From Hyphomonadaceae bacterium BRH_c29 (GTDB taxonomy: Bacteria > Pseudomonadota > Alphaproteobacteria > Caulobacterales > Hyphomonadaceae), in the NCBI GenBank assembly GCA_000961695.1, contig LADW01000041.1, forward strand, positions 1 through 64,000: a DNA stretch of 64,000 nucleotides, read 5' to 3'. Shown here piece after piece: positions 41,716-50,312 of this stretch (the stretch's first letter is position 1; each line of letters starts with the position of its first letter). A program made the translations under genes and the position numbers. Under the pieces are notes generated by a model. That model had not been told where the DNA came from. It worked only from the letters and a program-made list of their open reading frames with translations, and ran no database searches.

Positions 41716-42528
41716 ATGGTTAGCAAGCAAGAAGCCGTCGTTCACACGACAATCATCAAGCGGAAGAAGATCGTGAAAGCGGCCGGACACCATGGTGGTG
41801 CCTGGAAAGTCGCTTACGCGGACTTCGTGACCGCCATGATGGCGTTCTTCCTTCTGATGTGGCTGCTCAACGCCACAACGGAGGAGCAGCGCAAAGGTAT
41901 TGCTGACTACTTCAACCCGACCATCCCGATCAGCCGAATCTCCGGCGGCGGGTCGGACGGCCTCAACGGCTCCTCTATCTTCACAGAAGAAACCTACGCC
42001 AAGATGGGCACAGGGGCCTCGCGCTCGCAATCGGTCGGCGGTCACGGCAAACAGGGTTCTGAAGCCGAGAAAGCCATCACGGCGCAGCTGGAAGACCTCA
42101 AGAAGGGCCTCACCGAAGACGGGCATCGGATTTCCGAGCACATGCTGATCAAGATGTCTCCGGAAGGGATCGTCGTTGAAATCACCGACTCCGAGCAAAC
42201 CCCCCTCTTCCCGGTCGGCTCCAGCCATCCGTCAGAGCTCCTGGACAACCTTATGGCCCAAGTGGCCGGTTCGTTCGGCAGTTTCGAGAACAAGGTCAAG
42301 ATTGTCGGTCACACCGACGACCGCACCTATCGAAATGCTGCCGTGTACGACAACTGGAATCTCTCGGCCGACCGGGCGAACACGGCTCGTCGTCTACTGG
42401 TACGCGCTGGCATGCCGGCCGACCGTATTCAGGAAGTTTCAGGCAAGGCGGCCTCCGAGCCTCTGATCCTGGACGATCCGTCTGCGCCTCAGAACCGCCG
42501 GATCTCGATTACCATCCTGACCCGATAA
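41716..42528 (+). CDS. motB: Flagellar stator protein MotB
   Basis: A 270-residue stator subunit. One N-terminal helix carries the proton-binding Asp at residue 36 (VAYADFVTAMMAFFLLMWLL). A plug/linker follows, then a C-terminal OmpA-like peptidoglycan-binding domain (KIVGHTDDRTYR, LSADRANTARRLLVRAGM, NRRISITI). The single-Asp helix fits a proton-driven motor. The ATG at 41716 lies in TTA-rich DNA. motA lies on the opposite strand at 39751. Confidence 0.95.
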   Translation: MVSKQEAVVHTTIIKRKKIVKAAGHHGGAWKVAYADFVTAMMAFFLLMWLLNATTEEQRKGIADYFNPTIPISRISGGGSDGLNGSSIFTEETYAKMGTGASRSQSVGGHGKQGSEAEKAITAQLEDLKKGLTEDGHRISEHMLIKMSPEGIVVEITDSEQTPLFPVGSSHPSELLDNLMAQVAGSFGSFENKVKIVGHTDDRTYRNAAVYDNWNLSADRANTARRLLVRAGMPADRIQEVSGKAASEPLILDDPSAPQNRRISITILTR

Positions 42529-42537
42529 ATTTACCAG

Positions 42538-42564
42538 GTTAAGGCGAGTTATCTCGCCATTAAC
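42538..42564. other. Hairpin between motB and flgE
   Basis: GTTAAGGCGAG pairs with CTCGCCATTAAC around a four-base loop, with one A bulge: an 11-bp stem 10 bases after the motB stop. No T-run follows, so it may be an mRNA stabiliser, a partial terminator or a TTAAC-containing protein site. Confidence 0.45.
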
Positions 42565-42610
42565 CAACCAGATCTACTTTCGGCTGCGTCACTTTGCAGG
42601 AGCAACCGAC

Positions 42611-43915
42611 ATGAGCATTTCTTCGTCCCTGAACGCGGGAGTGATGGGGTTGAGTGTCAACTCCGCCCGCCTTTCCACCATCTCCGACAACATCGCCAAC
42701 TCGTCGACCTATGGCTACAAACGCAGCCAGGTGGACTTCTCGAGCATGGTGCTCAAGCAACGCTCGTCCGCCTATGCGGCCGGCGGTGTTCGTGTGCAGT
42801 CGTACAAGGATGTTTCAGCGACAGGACCGCTCACCTCCACTGGCAACGCGACCGATATCGCCGTCGCAGGCCGCGGTCTCATTCCTGTAACGAATAGCGG
42901 CGGCATCGGCGCTGTTCCCTCCGAACGTTCGCTCATGATGGTGCCGACCGGTTCATTTTATACTGACCAGAACGGCTACCTTCGTACCCAGAGTGGCATG
43001 TTCCTGCTTGGTTGGCCGGCAGACTCCTCAGGCGACATTGGCAATGTCAGCCGCAATAGCGGCCTGAACCTCGAGCCTGTGAACATCGCGACCTCGCAGT
43101 TCACGGCGTCGCCAACGACCAGTATGGAGCTCGGCATCAACCTTCCGGCCGACGCAACCACTGCCGGTGGTTCGGGCGATCCTTATTCCCTGCCAATCGA
43201 ATACTTCGACAATCTTGGCCGCGCGCAGACGCTGACGATGGAATTCACACCGGTTGTGCCCGGCTCAGGCTCATCGAACGCTTGGGATGTAAAATTCCTG
43301 GACAGTGCCGGCGATCCGCTGACTTCTATTGGCGATCTGAACCTCGTGTTTGACGACACCGCCGCAAATGGCGGACGGATTGCCTCAGCCACAGCCAGCG
43401 GTGGCGTCTCCTATGATGCGGCTACGGGCAAGCTGTCGATGACTCTTGAGCATGGCCCGGTCAGCATCTTCATCGGCCGACCCGACGATAGCGCCGGCAT
43501 TACCCAGCTGGCAGGTCCTTACTCGCCGACCGCTGTGACCAAGGATGGCGCGCCGCTGGGCGATCTGGCTTCGGTCGAGATCGACGAGAACGGCTTTTTG
43601 CAAGCAGTCTACGATACCGGTCTGCGTCGTACGCTCTACCAGATCCCGGTCGGAGATGTTCCGAACATGAACGGCCTGACGGCGCTCGACGGCCAGGCTT
43701 TCTCGGTCTCCTCCTCCTCGGGTAGCCTCTATCTCTGGGACGCAGGTTCCGGCCCGGTCGGAACGGTTTCGGGTTACTCGCTGATGGAATCGGCCACGGA
43801 TATCGCGGCCGAACTGACCGACCTGATCGAAACGCAACGCGCCTATTCTTCAAACGCAAAGATCGTTCAGACCGTGGATGAAATGCTTCAGGAAACCACG
43901 AATCTGAAGCGCTGA
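42611..43915 (+). CDS. flgE: Flagellar hook protein FlgE
   Basis: A 434-residue hook subunit. The N-terminus VNSARLSTISDNIANSSTYGYKRSQVDFSSMV is the hook/rod signature; the middle has PIEYFDNLGRAQTLTMEFTP and related D1/D2 folds; the C-terminus ends AAELTDLIETQRAYSSNAKIVQTVDEML. GCAGGAG precedes the ATG. It starts the flgE-flgK-flgL-flgI operon. Confidence 0.95.
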   Translation: MSISSSLNAGVMGLSVNSARLSTISDNIANSSTYGYKRSQVDFSSMVLKQRSSAYAAGGVRVQSYKDVSATGPLTSTGNATDIAVAGRGLIPVTNSGGIGAVPSERSLMMVPTGSFYTDQNGYLRTQSGMFLLGWPADSSGDIGNVSRNSGLNLEPVNIATSQFTASPTTSMELGINLPADATTAGGSGDPYSLPIEYFDNLGRAQTLTMEFTPVVPGSGSSNAWDVKFLDSAGDPLTSIGDLNLVFDDTAANGGRIASATASGGVSYDAATGKLSMTLEHGPVSIFIGRPDDSAGITQLAGPYSPTAVTKDGAPLGDLASVEIDENGFLQAVYDTGLRRTLYQIPVGDVPNMNGLTALDGQAFSVSSSSGSLYLWDAGSGPVGTVSGYSLMESATDIAAELTDLIETQRAYSSNAKIVQTVDEMLQETTNLKR

Positions 43916-43941
43916 TCCGCGCCCCGGGGGACGGCACGTAA

Positions 43942-45390
43942 GTGACCATATCGAGCGCCATTCACGCAGCACAAACCGGCCTTAAGATCACAAGTCAAAG
44001 GGCCGACATTGTTGCAACTAACGTCGCAAACTCGACGACGGCGGGCTATGTCCGCCGGTCCCTCGTTGTCGCCGAGAACATTCTCGGTGGCGCTTCGGCG
44101 GGCGTGCGCTCGGCCGGCATCGCCCGCTCCGGCGACGAGATGCTTTCGGCCGAGCGCCGCACGCTGGGCAGCGACCTCTCGCAGTCTGACGTGCTCGCTT
44201 CAACCTGGAACACGATTTCCACACGCGTCGGCAGCACGGCCAGTGGCTCAGGTATCTTCACGCTCTTCTCAGGCTTCGAAACGGCGCTTTCAAACCTTGC
44301 CGTCTCCCCGGAGTCCGGATCCGACATGAATGCTGTGCTTCAGTCGGCAAACTCCCTCGTCAACGAATTCAACAACCTGTCCGACTTCGCGACCAATCTG
44401 CGCTCTGAAGTAGACCGCGAAATTGCAGATGGCGTCACCACAGTGAACTCTGCTCTGAAGGGCATTGAGACCATCAACGCCAAACTCGCCAAGATCGACC
44501 GCACATCCGGCCAGGCCGCAGCGCTGATCGACGAGCGTGGACGCCTGCTCGACCAGATATCGGAATACATGCCGGTACAGACGGTCCAGCGCGATAGCGG
44601 CGCAATCGACATTGTTACGCCGGAAGGTGTCTATCTTCTGCAGAGCACCGCCCGGCAGATCGAATTCACCCCCTCCTCTGCCTTCGGGCCCGAGCAAACT
44701 CTCGCCGATGGAGACCTGTCCGGTCTGACCGTAGGCGGAATTTCCATTACCCCCGGCACATCCTCCTATGGCGCTGTCTCCAGCGGCATGTTCGGCGCGC
44801 TGTTCACGCTGCGCGACACAGACATGCCCGCGTTCAGCGCCCAGCTCGACACGCTGGCCAGCGACCTCATTGCACGCCTGTCTGATGATTCCATCGACCC
44901 GACGAAAGCACCGGGCGCGCAAGGCCTGTTTATCGATTCCGACGGCTCCGGCGATCCCGGCCTTGCCGGTCGTCTCGCCCTGAACCCAGCGGTCGATCCG
45001 GACCAGGGCGGCCAGATGTGGCGGCTGCGCGACGGCATCGGCGCCGCGAGTGAAGGTCCTTCCGGCGATGCAACGATCCTGAACAAGATGCTGGACGCGA
45101 TCAAGTCGGTCCGCCCGATCAATTCCAGTGGCATTCAGGGCAGTTATTCATCCAGCGAACTGCTCGCCCAGTTTGCCTCGAACACCGGCCAGAAGCGCGT
45201 CAGCCACGAAGCGATCCTGTCATCGACGTCCGCCCAATACACGGTGATGGCCGATGCGGAACTGTCCGAGACGGGGGTCGACGTGGACCAGCAGATGCAA
45301 GACCTCCTGCTGATCGAACAAGCCTACGCCGCCAATGCCCGAGTGATCCAGATTGCCAGCAATATGATCGACCGGTTGATGGAGATCTGA
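43942..45390 (+). CDS. flgK: Hook-filament junction protein FlgK (HAP1)
   Basis: A 482-residue junction protein. The N-terminal GLKITSQRADIVATNVANSTTAGYVRR and the C-terminal VDVDQQMQDLLLIEQAYAANARVIQIASNMIDRLM are the terminal helices of FlgK. The start is GTG at 43942. It follows flgE by 26 bases and flgL comes four bases later. The filament cap gene fliD is not in the window. Confidence 0.93.
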   Translation: MTISSAIHAAQTGLKITSQRADIVATNVANSTTAGYVRRSLVVAENILGGASAGVRSAGIARSGDEMLSAERRTLGSDLSQSDVLASTWNTISTRVGSTASGSGIFTLFSGFETALSNLAVSPESGSDMNAVLQSANSLVNEFNNLSDFATNLRSEVDREIADGVTTVNSALKGIETINAKLAKIDRTSGQAAALIDERGRLLDQISEYMPVQTVQRDSGAIDIVTPEGVYLLQSTARQIEFTPSSAFGPEQTLADGDLSGLTVGGISITPGTSSYGAVSSGMFGALFTLRDTDMPAFSAQLDTLASDLIARLSDDSIDPTKAPGAQGLFIDSDGSGDPGLAGRLALNPAVDPDQGGQMWRLRDGIGAASEGPSGDATILNKMLDAIKSVRPINSSGIQGSYSSSELLAQFASNTGQKRVSHEAILSSTSAQYTVMADAELSETGVDVDQQMQDLLLIEQAYAANARVIQIASNMIDRLMEI

Positions 45391-45394
45391 CGAC

Positions 45395-46372
45395 ATGCGC
45401 CTGACCCTTCCCGTCACCCTGCATTCCGCCGGTCTGAATGAGACCGTAAACCGGCTTCGAGACCGGCTCGATACGACCTCGGTAGAGGCTGTGACAGGTC
45501 AATACCAGGATCTGACCGCACATCTGTCCGGCCGTATCGGCAAGGCGATGCTGGGTCAGAAGGCCGTCTCCGATATCGCAAACGAGCGCACACAACTGAC
45601 CCTTCGGGGCGGCCGGCTCGACGTCATTCAGCAAACCCTGACATCGGTAGACGACAATATCGGCCAGCTGAGCGTGCGCATGAAAGGCGCGCTCGGTTCG
45701 GAAGACTTCACCGCCCGTGAAGCGGTTGTCCGAGACGCTCAGGCGGCTCTTGAAGCGACGTTCTCGGCACTGAACACGCGCCATGGCGAACGATACCTGT
45801 TCGCGGGCGACGCCACCAACACGAAGCCGTTCGCGGATGCTGACATTTTCCTCTCCGACGTCCGCTCCATGGCCGCGACAGCGACCGATGCAGCAGATTT
45901 TGCCACACAGATGGACACCTATTTCAACACACCCGGCGGTGGTTGGCAGTCCGGTATCTATTCCGGAACTTCCACGTCCTCTGATCCAGCTGGCGTGACG
46001 GGCACTGACCCGGCCATTACGCAGAGCCTCTGGGGCCTGGCCGTTCTTGCCCTTTCCGGATCCGATGAAACGCTCGCGCTATTTGATGGCAACAGCGATG
46101 CCGTTCTGGCGGCATCCGATACTCTGGCAGATGGCCAGGCTGCGCTGACCAATGTACGTGCCCAACGTGGTATCCAACAGGCTCAAATCAGTTCATCCCT
46201 CGACTCACTCGATGTTGAGGAAACGATCCTGACGCAAACATTCAACCAGATGACCGCCCGCGACCAGTATGAAGCCGCATCGGAACTGAAACAGCTCGAA
46301 ACCGGTCTTGAAGCATCCTACACCCTTACCGCCAGGCTTTCGAATCTCAGCCTGCTGAACTTCATGAGGTAA
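45395..46372 (+). CDS. flgL: Hook-filament junction protein FlgL (HAP3)
   Basis: A 325-residue flagellin-like junction protein. The N-terminal part carries DLTAHLSGRIGKAMLGQKAVSDIANERTQL, and ERYLFAGDATNTKPFA is the characteristic GxxGTxxPF-type segment. The C-terminus ENMTARDQYEAASELKQLETGLEASYTLTARLSNLSLLNFMR matches flagellin D0 (in register). It lies between flgK and flgI. Confidence 0.9.
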   Translation: MRLTLPVTLHSAGLNETVNRLRDRLDTTSVEAVTGQYQDLTAHLSGRIGKAMLGQKAVSDIANERTQLTLRGGRLDVIQQTLTSVDDNIGQLSVRMKGALGSEDFTAREAVVRDAQAALEATFSALNTRHGERYLFAGDATNTKPFADADIFLSDVRSMAATATDAADFATQMDTYFNTPGGGWQSGIYSGTSTSSDPAGVTGTDPAITQSLWGLAVLALSGSDETLALFDGNSDAVLAASDTLADGQAALTNVRAQRGIQQAQISSSLDSLDVEETILTQTFNQMTARDQYEAASELKQLETGLEASYTLTARLSNLSLLNFMR

Positions 46373-46376
46373 CACC

Positions 46377-47480
46377 ATGAAACTGTCTGCGCTGATCTTC
46401 GCGGTTTTCTCGGCCGCAACACTCTCCTTCTCCGCCGTCGCGGACATCCGGATCCGGGACATCGTTGATGTTGAAGGCATCCGCGAGAACGACCTGGTCG
46501 GCTATGGCATCGTGGTCGGCCTGAATGGCACGGGCGACACGGTAAAAAACTCCCCGTTCACCGAGGACTCCCTCTCCTATATGCTCGAGCGTCTCGGCGT
46601 GAACGTGCAGGGCGAGGAAATCAAGCCGAAGAATGTCGCCGCAGTTCTCGTCACGGCCACCCTGCCCTCTTTCGCGCGCTCTGGCTCCAGCATCGACGTG
46701 ACCGTCGCTTCAATCGGCGACGCCAAGAGCCTCGAAGGCGGAACGCTGATCCTGACGCCGATGAAGGGCGCAGACAATGAGATCTACGCGGTCGCACAGG
46801 GCTCGATCATCGTCAGCGGTATTGATGTCCAGGCGCAAGGCGCACGCGAGACGCGCGGAACGCCGACGACCGGTGCGGTCCCGAACGGCGCCAGAGTCGA
46901 ACGCGAACTGGACTATGACTTCAACCAGCTCGGCCAGCTGACGCTCTCCCTGCGTAATCCGGACTTCACCACGGCAGCGCGGATCGAGGATGCGATCAAT
47001 GGCGAAATGGGCCAACGGGTCGCCTATATGCGCGATCCGGGCACCGTCGAACTCGACTTTGCCTTGCTGCAGGACTCCCCGGCCCGCGTTCTGGCCAACA
47101 TCGAGAACCTGACCGTCCCGGTCGTGACACCGGCGCGGATCGTGATCGATGAAAAGTCCGGCACCATTGTCCTTGGAGAGGACGTGAGCATTTCCAGGGT
47201 CGCGATCGCGCAAGGCAATATCTCGATCAAGATCTCGGAAACGCCGGTCGCGTCCCAACCAAACGCCTTTGGGCGGGGCGAAACCGAGGTCCTGCCACGG
47301 TCCGAGATTTCCATCGGACAGACAGGCAGCGGCAATATCGCCATTCTGCAGCCGAACGTGACCCTGTCAGAGCTGATCTCAGGGCTTAACGCCCTCGGTG
47401 TAACGCCGCAGGAAATGTCAGACATCATACGCTCAATGAAGACTGCCGGCGCAATCCACGCCGAACTGGTCATTCGCTAG
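46377..47480 (+). CDS. flgI: Flagellar P-ring protein FlgI
   Basis: A 367-residue periplasmic ring protein with a signal peptide (first about 21 residues). Conserved text: RIRDIVDVEGIRENDLVGYGIVVGLNGTGD, KNVAAVLVTATLPSFARSGSSIDVTVASIGDAKSLEGGTLILTPMKGAD (in register), and a C-terminal LNALGVTPQEMSDIIRSMKTAGAIHAELVIR. Length matches the family. It is the last gene of its operon and faces fliG. Confidence 0.97.
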   Translation: MKLSALIFAVFSAATLSFSAVADIRIRDIVDVEGIRENDLVGYGIVVGLNGTGDTVKNSPFTEDSLSYMLERLGVNVQGEEIKPKNVAAVLVTATLPSFARSGSSIDVTVASIGDAKSLEGGTLILTPMKGADNEIYAVAQGSIIVSGIDVQAQGARETRGTPTTGAVPNGARVERELDYDFNQLGQLTLSLRNPDFTTAARIEDAINGEMGQRVAYMRDPGTVELDFALLQDSPARVLANIENLTVPVVTPARIVIDEKSGTIVLGEDVSISRVAIAQGNISIKISETPVASQPNAFGRGETEVLPRSEISIGQTGSGNIAILQPNVTLSELISGLNALGVTPQEMSDIIRSMKTAGAIHAELVIR

Positions 47481-47509
47481 GGATTATCTGAAAGCAGAGC
47501 CTGGACGCT

Positions 47510-48619
47510 TCAGGCGCCCTGGCTCTCCTGGCGTTCCAGAACAATCAGGCCGCGGCGTTTGAGGCCCATCAGCGTGTTCAGGAATTCGCGCTGCACGATT
47601 TCAGCCGCATCCGGTGTCATGGGCTTTGCCGAACCGAGATCGTCGCGGAACTGGTCTGCCAGGCGCGAGGAAATGCTGCCCAGCAGATAGTCTGACACTT
47701 TTCCATTTGCCCCCTGCAGGCTGCTCAGGAGCTTCAGCAGGAAAGACTGGTCAACTTCGCGGAACACGACCGGCACAGCATTTTTCGGCAGCAGGTCCGG
47801 CAAGCCATCGATGGTGAAGATCGACTTCTCGATGCCTTCCAGCTTGTCCTCGTGCTTGGAGCGCAGAAAGGCCACGAGACTGTCGCGCTTCTCCGACGAG
47901 ATCAGGCTGAGCAGCTCTCCCACATTGGAGAGATTGTCGCCTTCTTCCTCGGACACTTCCTGAACGATGTTGAGAAATTCCATCTCGACCATGCGGCCGA
48001 GGACCTGCTCCACACCGGGATCTGTCTTACGCGGTTCGACCATGTGGCCAATCATCGGACCCAGCTTCTCGCCGTCCATATGGCCAAGCACTTCAGACGC
48101 GACAGACACGTCCAGCTTCTGCAGAATCAAGGCAATCAGGTTCGGAGAAAGGCGCGCCAAGTAGGTCGCGATCTGCTTCGGTTCCTTGCGCTCGACGCGT
48201 TCCCATACCGTCAGTTCCTCACCGTCTTCATCGACCGTATCGGACTTGGTTTCCTGGAACAGCACGTTCAGGCGGCCAGGTTCCACGACACTGGTGAGCA
48301 CTTCCTTCGCCCGTGTGCGTCCGCCGCGCATAGCGCCACTGGTGCGCCGCAGGTGGCCGATGAAATCCATGACGATCTCGATCAGCTCGTCGCGCGTCAG
48401 CATCGAGATATTCTCGAGCGCCGTAGCGACCTTGGCGACGGCCGCATCGTCGAGCTTCTCGACAATCGGCTTGGCGGCGCTCTCTCCCAGAAGGGCGATG
48501 ATCACGGCCGCGCGCTGGGCAGAGCTGATCGGGGCCGGCTGCGGGGCACGGGCAGCCATCTGCTGGGCGCGGCGCGCCGGAAGGCTTTCGACATTTGAAG
48601 CAGACAGGGCTGAGCTCAT
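47510..48619 (-). CDS. fliG: Flagellar motor switch protein FliG
   Basis: A 369-residue rotor protein. N-terminal (AAVIIALLGESAAKPIVEKLDDAAVAKVATAL), middle (LARLSPNLIALILQKLDVSVASEVLGHM with EHPQ-like region) and C-terminal domains (TIDGLPDLLPKNAVPVVFREVDQSFLLKLL, with charged residues that meet MotA) are present. Its ATG overlaps the fliP stop by four bases; having fliG after fliP rather than directly after fliF is unusual. Confidence 0.93.
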   Translation of the reverse strand: MSSALSASNVESLPARRAQQMAARAPQPAPISSAQRAAVIIALLGESAAKPIVEKLDDAAVAKVATALENISMLTRDELIEIVMDFIGHLRRTSGAMRGGRTRAKEVLTSVVEPGRLNVLFQETKSDTVDEDGEELTVWERVERKEPKQIATYLARLSPNLIALILQKLDVSVASEVLGHMDGEKLGPMIGHMVEPRKTDPGVEQVLGRMVEMEFLNIVQEVSEEEGDNLSNVGELLSLISSEKRDSLVAFLRSKHEDKLEGIEKSIFTIDGLPDLLPKNAVPVVFREVDQSFLLKLLSSLQGANGKVSDYLLGSISSRLADQFRDDLGSAKPMTPDAAEIVQREFLNTLMGLKRRGLIVLERQESQGA

Positions 48620-49401
48620 CCTGCATATCCGCGCAAAATGGCTTCCGTAATCTTAAGCCAGCCGTCCGCCAGAACAAAAAATCCCAGTTTGAACGGCAGA
48701 GACACAACAGTTGGCGGCACCATCATCATACCGACGGCCATCAGGACCGAGGCGACGACCAGGTCGATCACCATGAAGGGCAGGAAGATCACGAAACCGA
48801 TCTGGAAAGCATGCTTCACTTCGGACAGCATGAAGCCCGTGGCCAACAGCGGGAAAGACGGCGCCTCCCCTTCAGCCAGCGGCCGGTTGAGCGCATCGCT
48901 GAGCACAATGATCGTTTCAGGATCGGTCCGGCCGGTCATGAATGTGCGAAACGGGTCTGTGGTCGTGACCCAGGCCTGCTCTTCCGTCAGCACGCCGTCC
49001 ATGTAAGGCGAGATCCCGTTGTCCCAGGCACTGGTGAAGACCGGCTCCATCACAAAGAAGGTCAGGAACATGGCCAGCGCCATGATCATCATATTGGGCG
49101 GAGCTGACGGAACGCCGATCGCCTGGCGCATGAATGAAAAGACGATCACCATGAACGGCAGACAGGTGACCATCATGGCTATGGCAGGCACGAGGCTGAG
49201 CACCGAGACCAGCAGGAACAGCTGGATTACGGAACGGCTGAGGCCACCCTGGCCATTGCCGTTCAGGACGTCGTTCAGGCTCGGCACCGGATCAAGTGCC
49301 GGCGCACCTTGTGCATGTGCGGCGAGCCCAAAGCCCACCGCCACGAAAACGAATACTATGCTGAAGCGGAGGAAAAGACCCCCTGCCCTAGCCCAGATCA
49401 T
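48616..49401 (-). CDS. fliP: Flagellar export gate protein FliP
   Basis: A 261-residue protein with a cleavable signal-like N-terminus (to about AAHA) and four helices. Family blocks: LSLVPAIAMMVTCLPFMVIVFSFMRQAIG, PSAPPNMMIMALAMFLTFFVMEPV, and IGFVIFLPFMVIDLVVASVLMAVGMMMVPP (in register). It forms the core pore of the gate. It overlaps fliN by 14 bases and fliG by four. No fliO was seen. Confidence 0.96.
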   Translation of the reverse strand: MIWARAGGLFLRFSIVFVFVAVGFGLAAHAQGAPALDPVPSLNDVLNGNGQGGLSRSVIQLFLLVSVLSLVPAIAMMVTCLPFMVIVFSFMRQAIGVPSAPPNMMIMALAMFLTFFVMEPVFTSAWDNGISPYMDGVLTEEQAWVTTTDPFRTFMTGRTDPETIIVLSDALNRPLAEGEAPSFPLLATGFMLSEVKHAFQIGFVIFLPFMVIDLVVASVLMAVGMMMVPPTVVSLPFKLGFFVLADGWLKITEAILRGYAG

Positions 49402-49711
49402 CGTAGGCCTGCTCCGGTATCTCCGTGATCTTCACGCCAAGCGAGCCGTCTTCGGTTTCCACCAGTTCGCCTTTTGCGATGATCTTGTTGTCGATGGTCA
49501 GATCGACCGGATCCTCAATGCGTGAGGTCAGCGGGACGATGGATTCCGGTTGAAGCTCCAGAATCTCCGACACGCTGAGACGCGCTTGACCAATCGATAC
49601 GGTCACGGTCACTGGCACACTGAAGATGGTTCGCCGGTGCTGGTTTGCAGATGATGCATCACGGCGTTCCATGTCTGCGGCCTTCGATTCGGCTTCCATT
49701 GGGGTGGCCAT
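49388..49711 (-). CDS. fliN: Flagellar switch protein FliN
   Basis: A 107-residue C-ring protein with one SpoA domain: VPVTVTVSIGQARLSVSEILELQPESIVPL, then DPVDLTIDNKIIAKGELVETEDGSLGVKITEI (in register). It begins MATPMEAESK at 49711; the frame continues upstream to 49960 inside fliH and that part is not coding. FliN forms the bottom of the switch and also helps FliH dock. It lies between fliH and fliP. Confidence 0.92.
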   Translation of the reverse strand: MATPMEAESKAADMERRDASSANQHRRTIFSVPVTVTVSIGQARLSVSEILELQPESIVPLTSRIEDPVDLTIDNKIIAKGELVETEDGSLGVKITEIPEQAYDDLG

Positions 49712-49715
49712 GAGT

Positions 49716-50312
49716 CTACTCCTCGATGAGTGTTTGTGCGGGGTCCAGATGGGCAAGGCAGGCTGCCAGCAGGCCCTCGAAATCAAATGTGACGCCGCCG
49801 GTCTTCCACGAAACCTGCACGCGGGGGTCGTCCGAAATGCTCGCCGGAACAAGCGTGTAGCGCCCGGCCATGCCCGGATGGCGGGCAATAATCGGCTCCA
49901 GCTTTTCCAGCATGTGTGGACGCGCGCGGATCTCGACGGCAGGGGCCGATGCAGGCACAAGGCGGGTCAGGTGCTGGCCGATCTCTTCAGCCAGGAATTT
50001 ACGTGACAGTTCCGGAAACAGGCGGGCGGCCAGCGACTGGGTGACCTGCATCGCCTGATTGCGGGATTCAGATTCAATCCGCGTCAGGGCCGACGACAAT
50101 TGGCCGATCAGACCGTCCACCTCGGCCAGCGACGGACCGAGGTCCACCTCGGGCGACGCGACGTCTTCCTCGACAATTTCCTCAACAGGCGCAGCAACCG
50201 TGGGGCGTGCGGCAGCGGCCTTCATTTGACCCAGCATGCGCCGCAGCTGTTCTGCCGGATGCTGATCATCCTTGTCGAACCGCGGCAGGCTTGAAAGCAG
50301 GGCGTTACTCAT
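49716..50312 (-). CDS. fliH: FliH-type regulator of the export ATPase
   Basis: A 198-residue protein: Ala/Pro/Glu-rich N-terminal half, then a FliH/HrpE-like C-terminal domain (QSLAARLFPELSRKFLAEEIGQHL, VEIRARPHMLEKLEPIIARHP). FliH binds FliI and restrains its ATPase; the Caulobacter equivalent is called FlbE. It overlaps the fliF stop by eight bases and precedes fliN by four. Confidence 0.75.
   Translation of the reverse strand: MSNALLSSLPRFDKDDQHPAEQLRRMLGQMKAAAARPTVAAPVEEIVEEDVASPEVDLGPSLAEVDGLIGQLSSALTRIESESRNQAMQVTQSLAARLFPELSRKFLAEEIGQHLTRLVPASAPAVEIRARPHMLEKLEPIIARHPGMAGRYTLVPASISDDPRVQVSWKTGGVTFDFEGLLAACLAHLDPAQTLIEE

Noticed and set aside
42560-42610. Sigma-54 promoter for flgE
   Set aside because: TCGGCTGCGTCACTTTGCA resembles it, but the GG and GC are 12 bases apart instead of 10.
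47496-47526. AGAGCC/GGCTCT hairpin between flgI and fliG as a bidirectional terminator
   Set aside because: Stem is only six bases with a 19-base loop, lies partly in fliG and has no T-run on either side.
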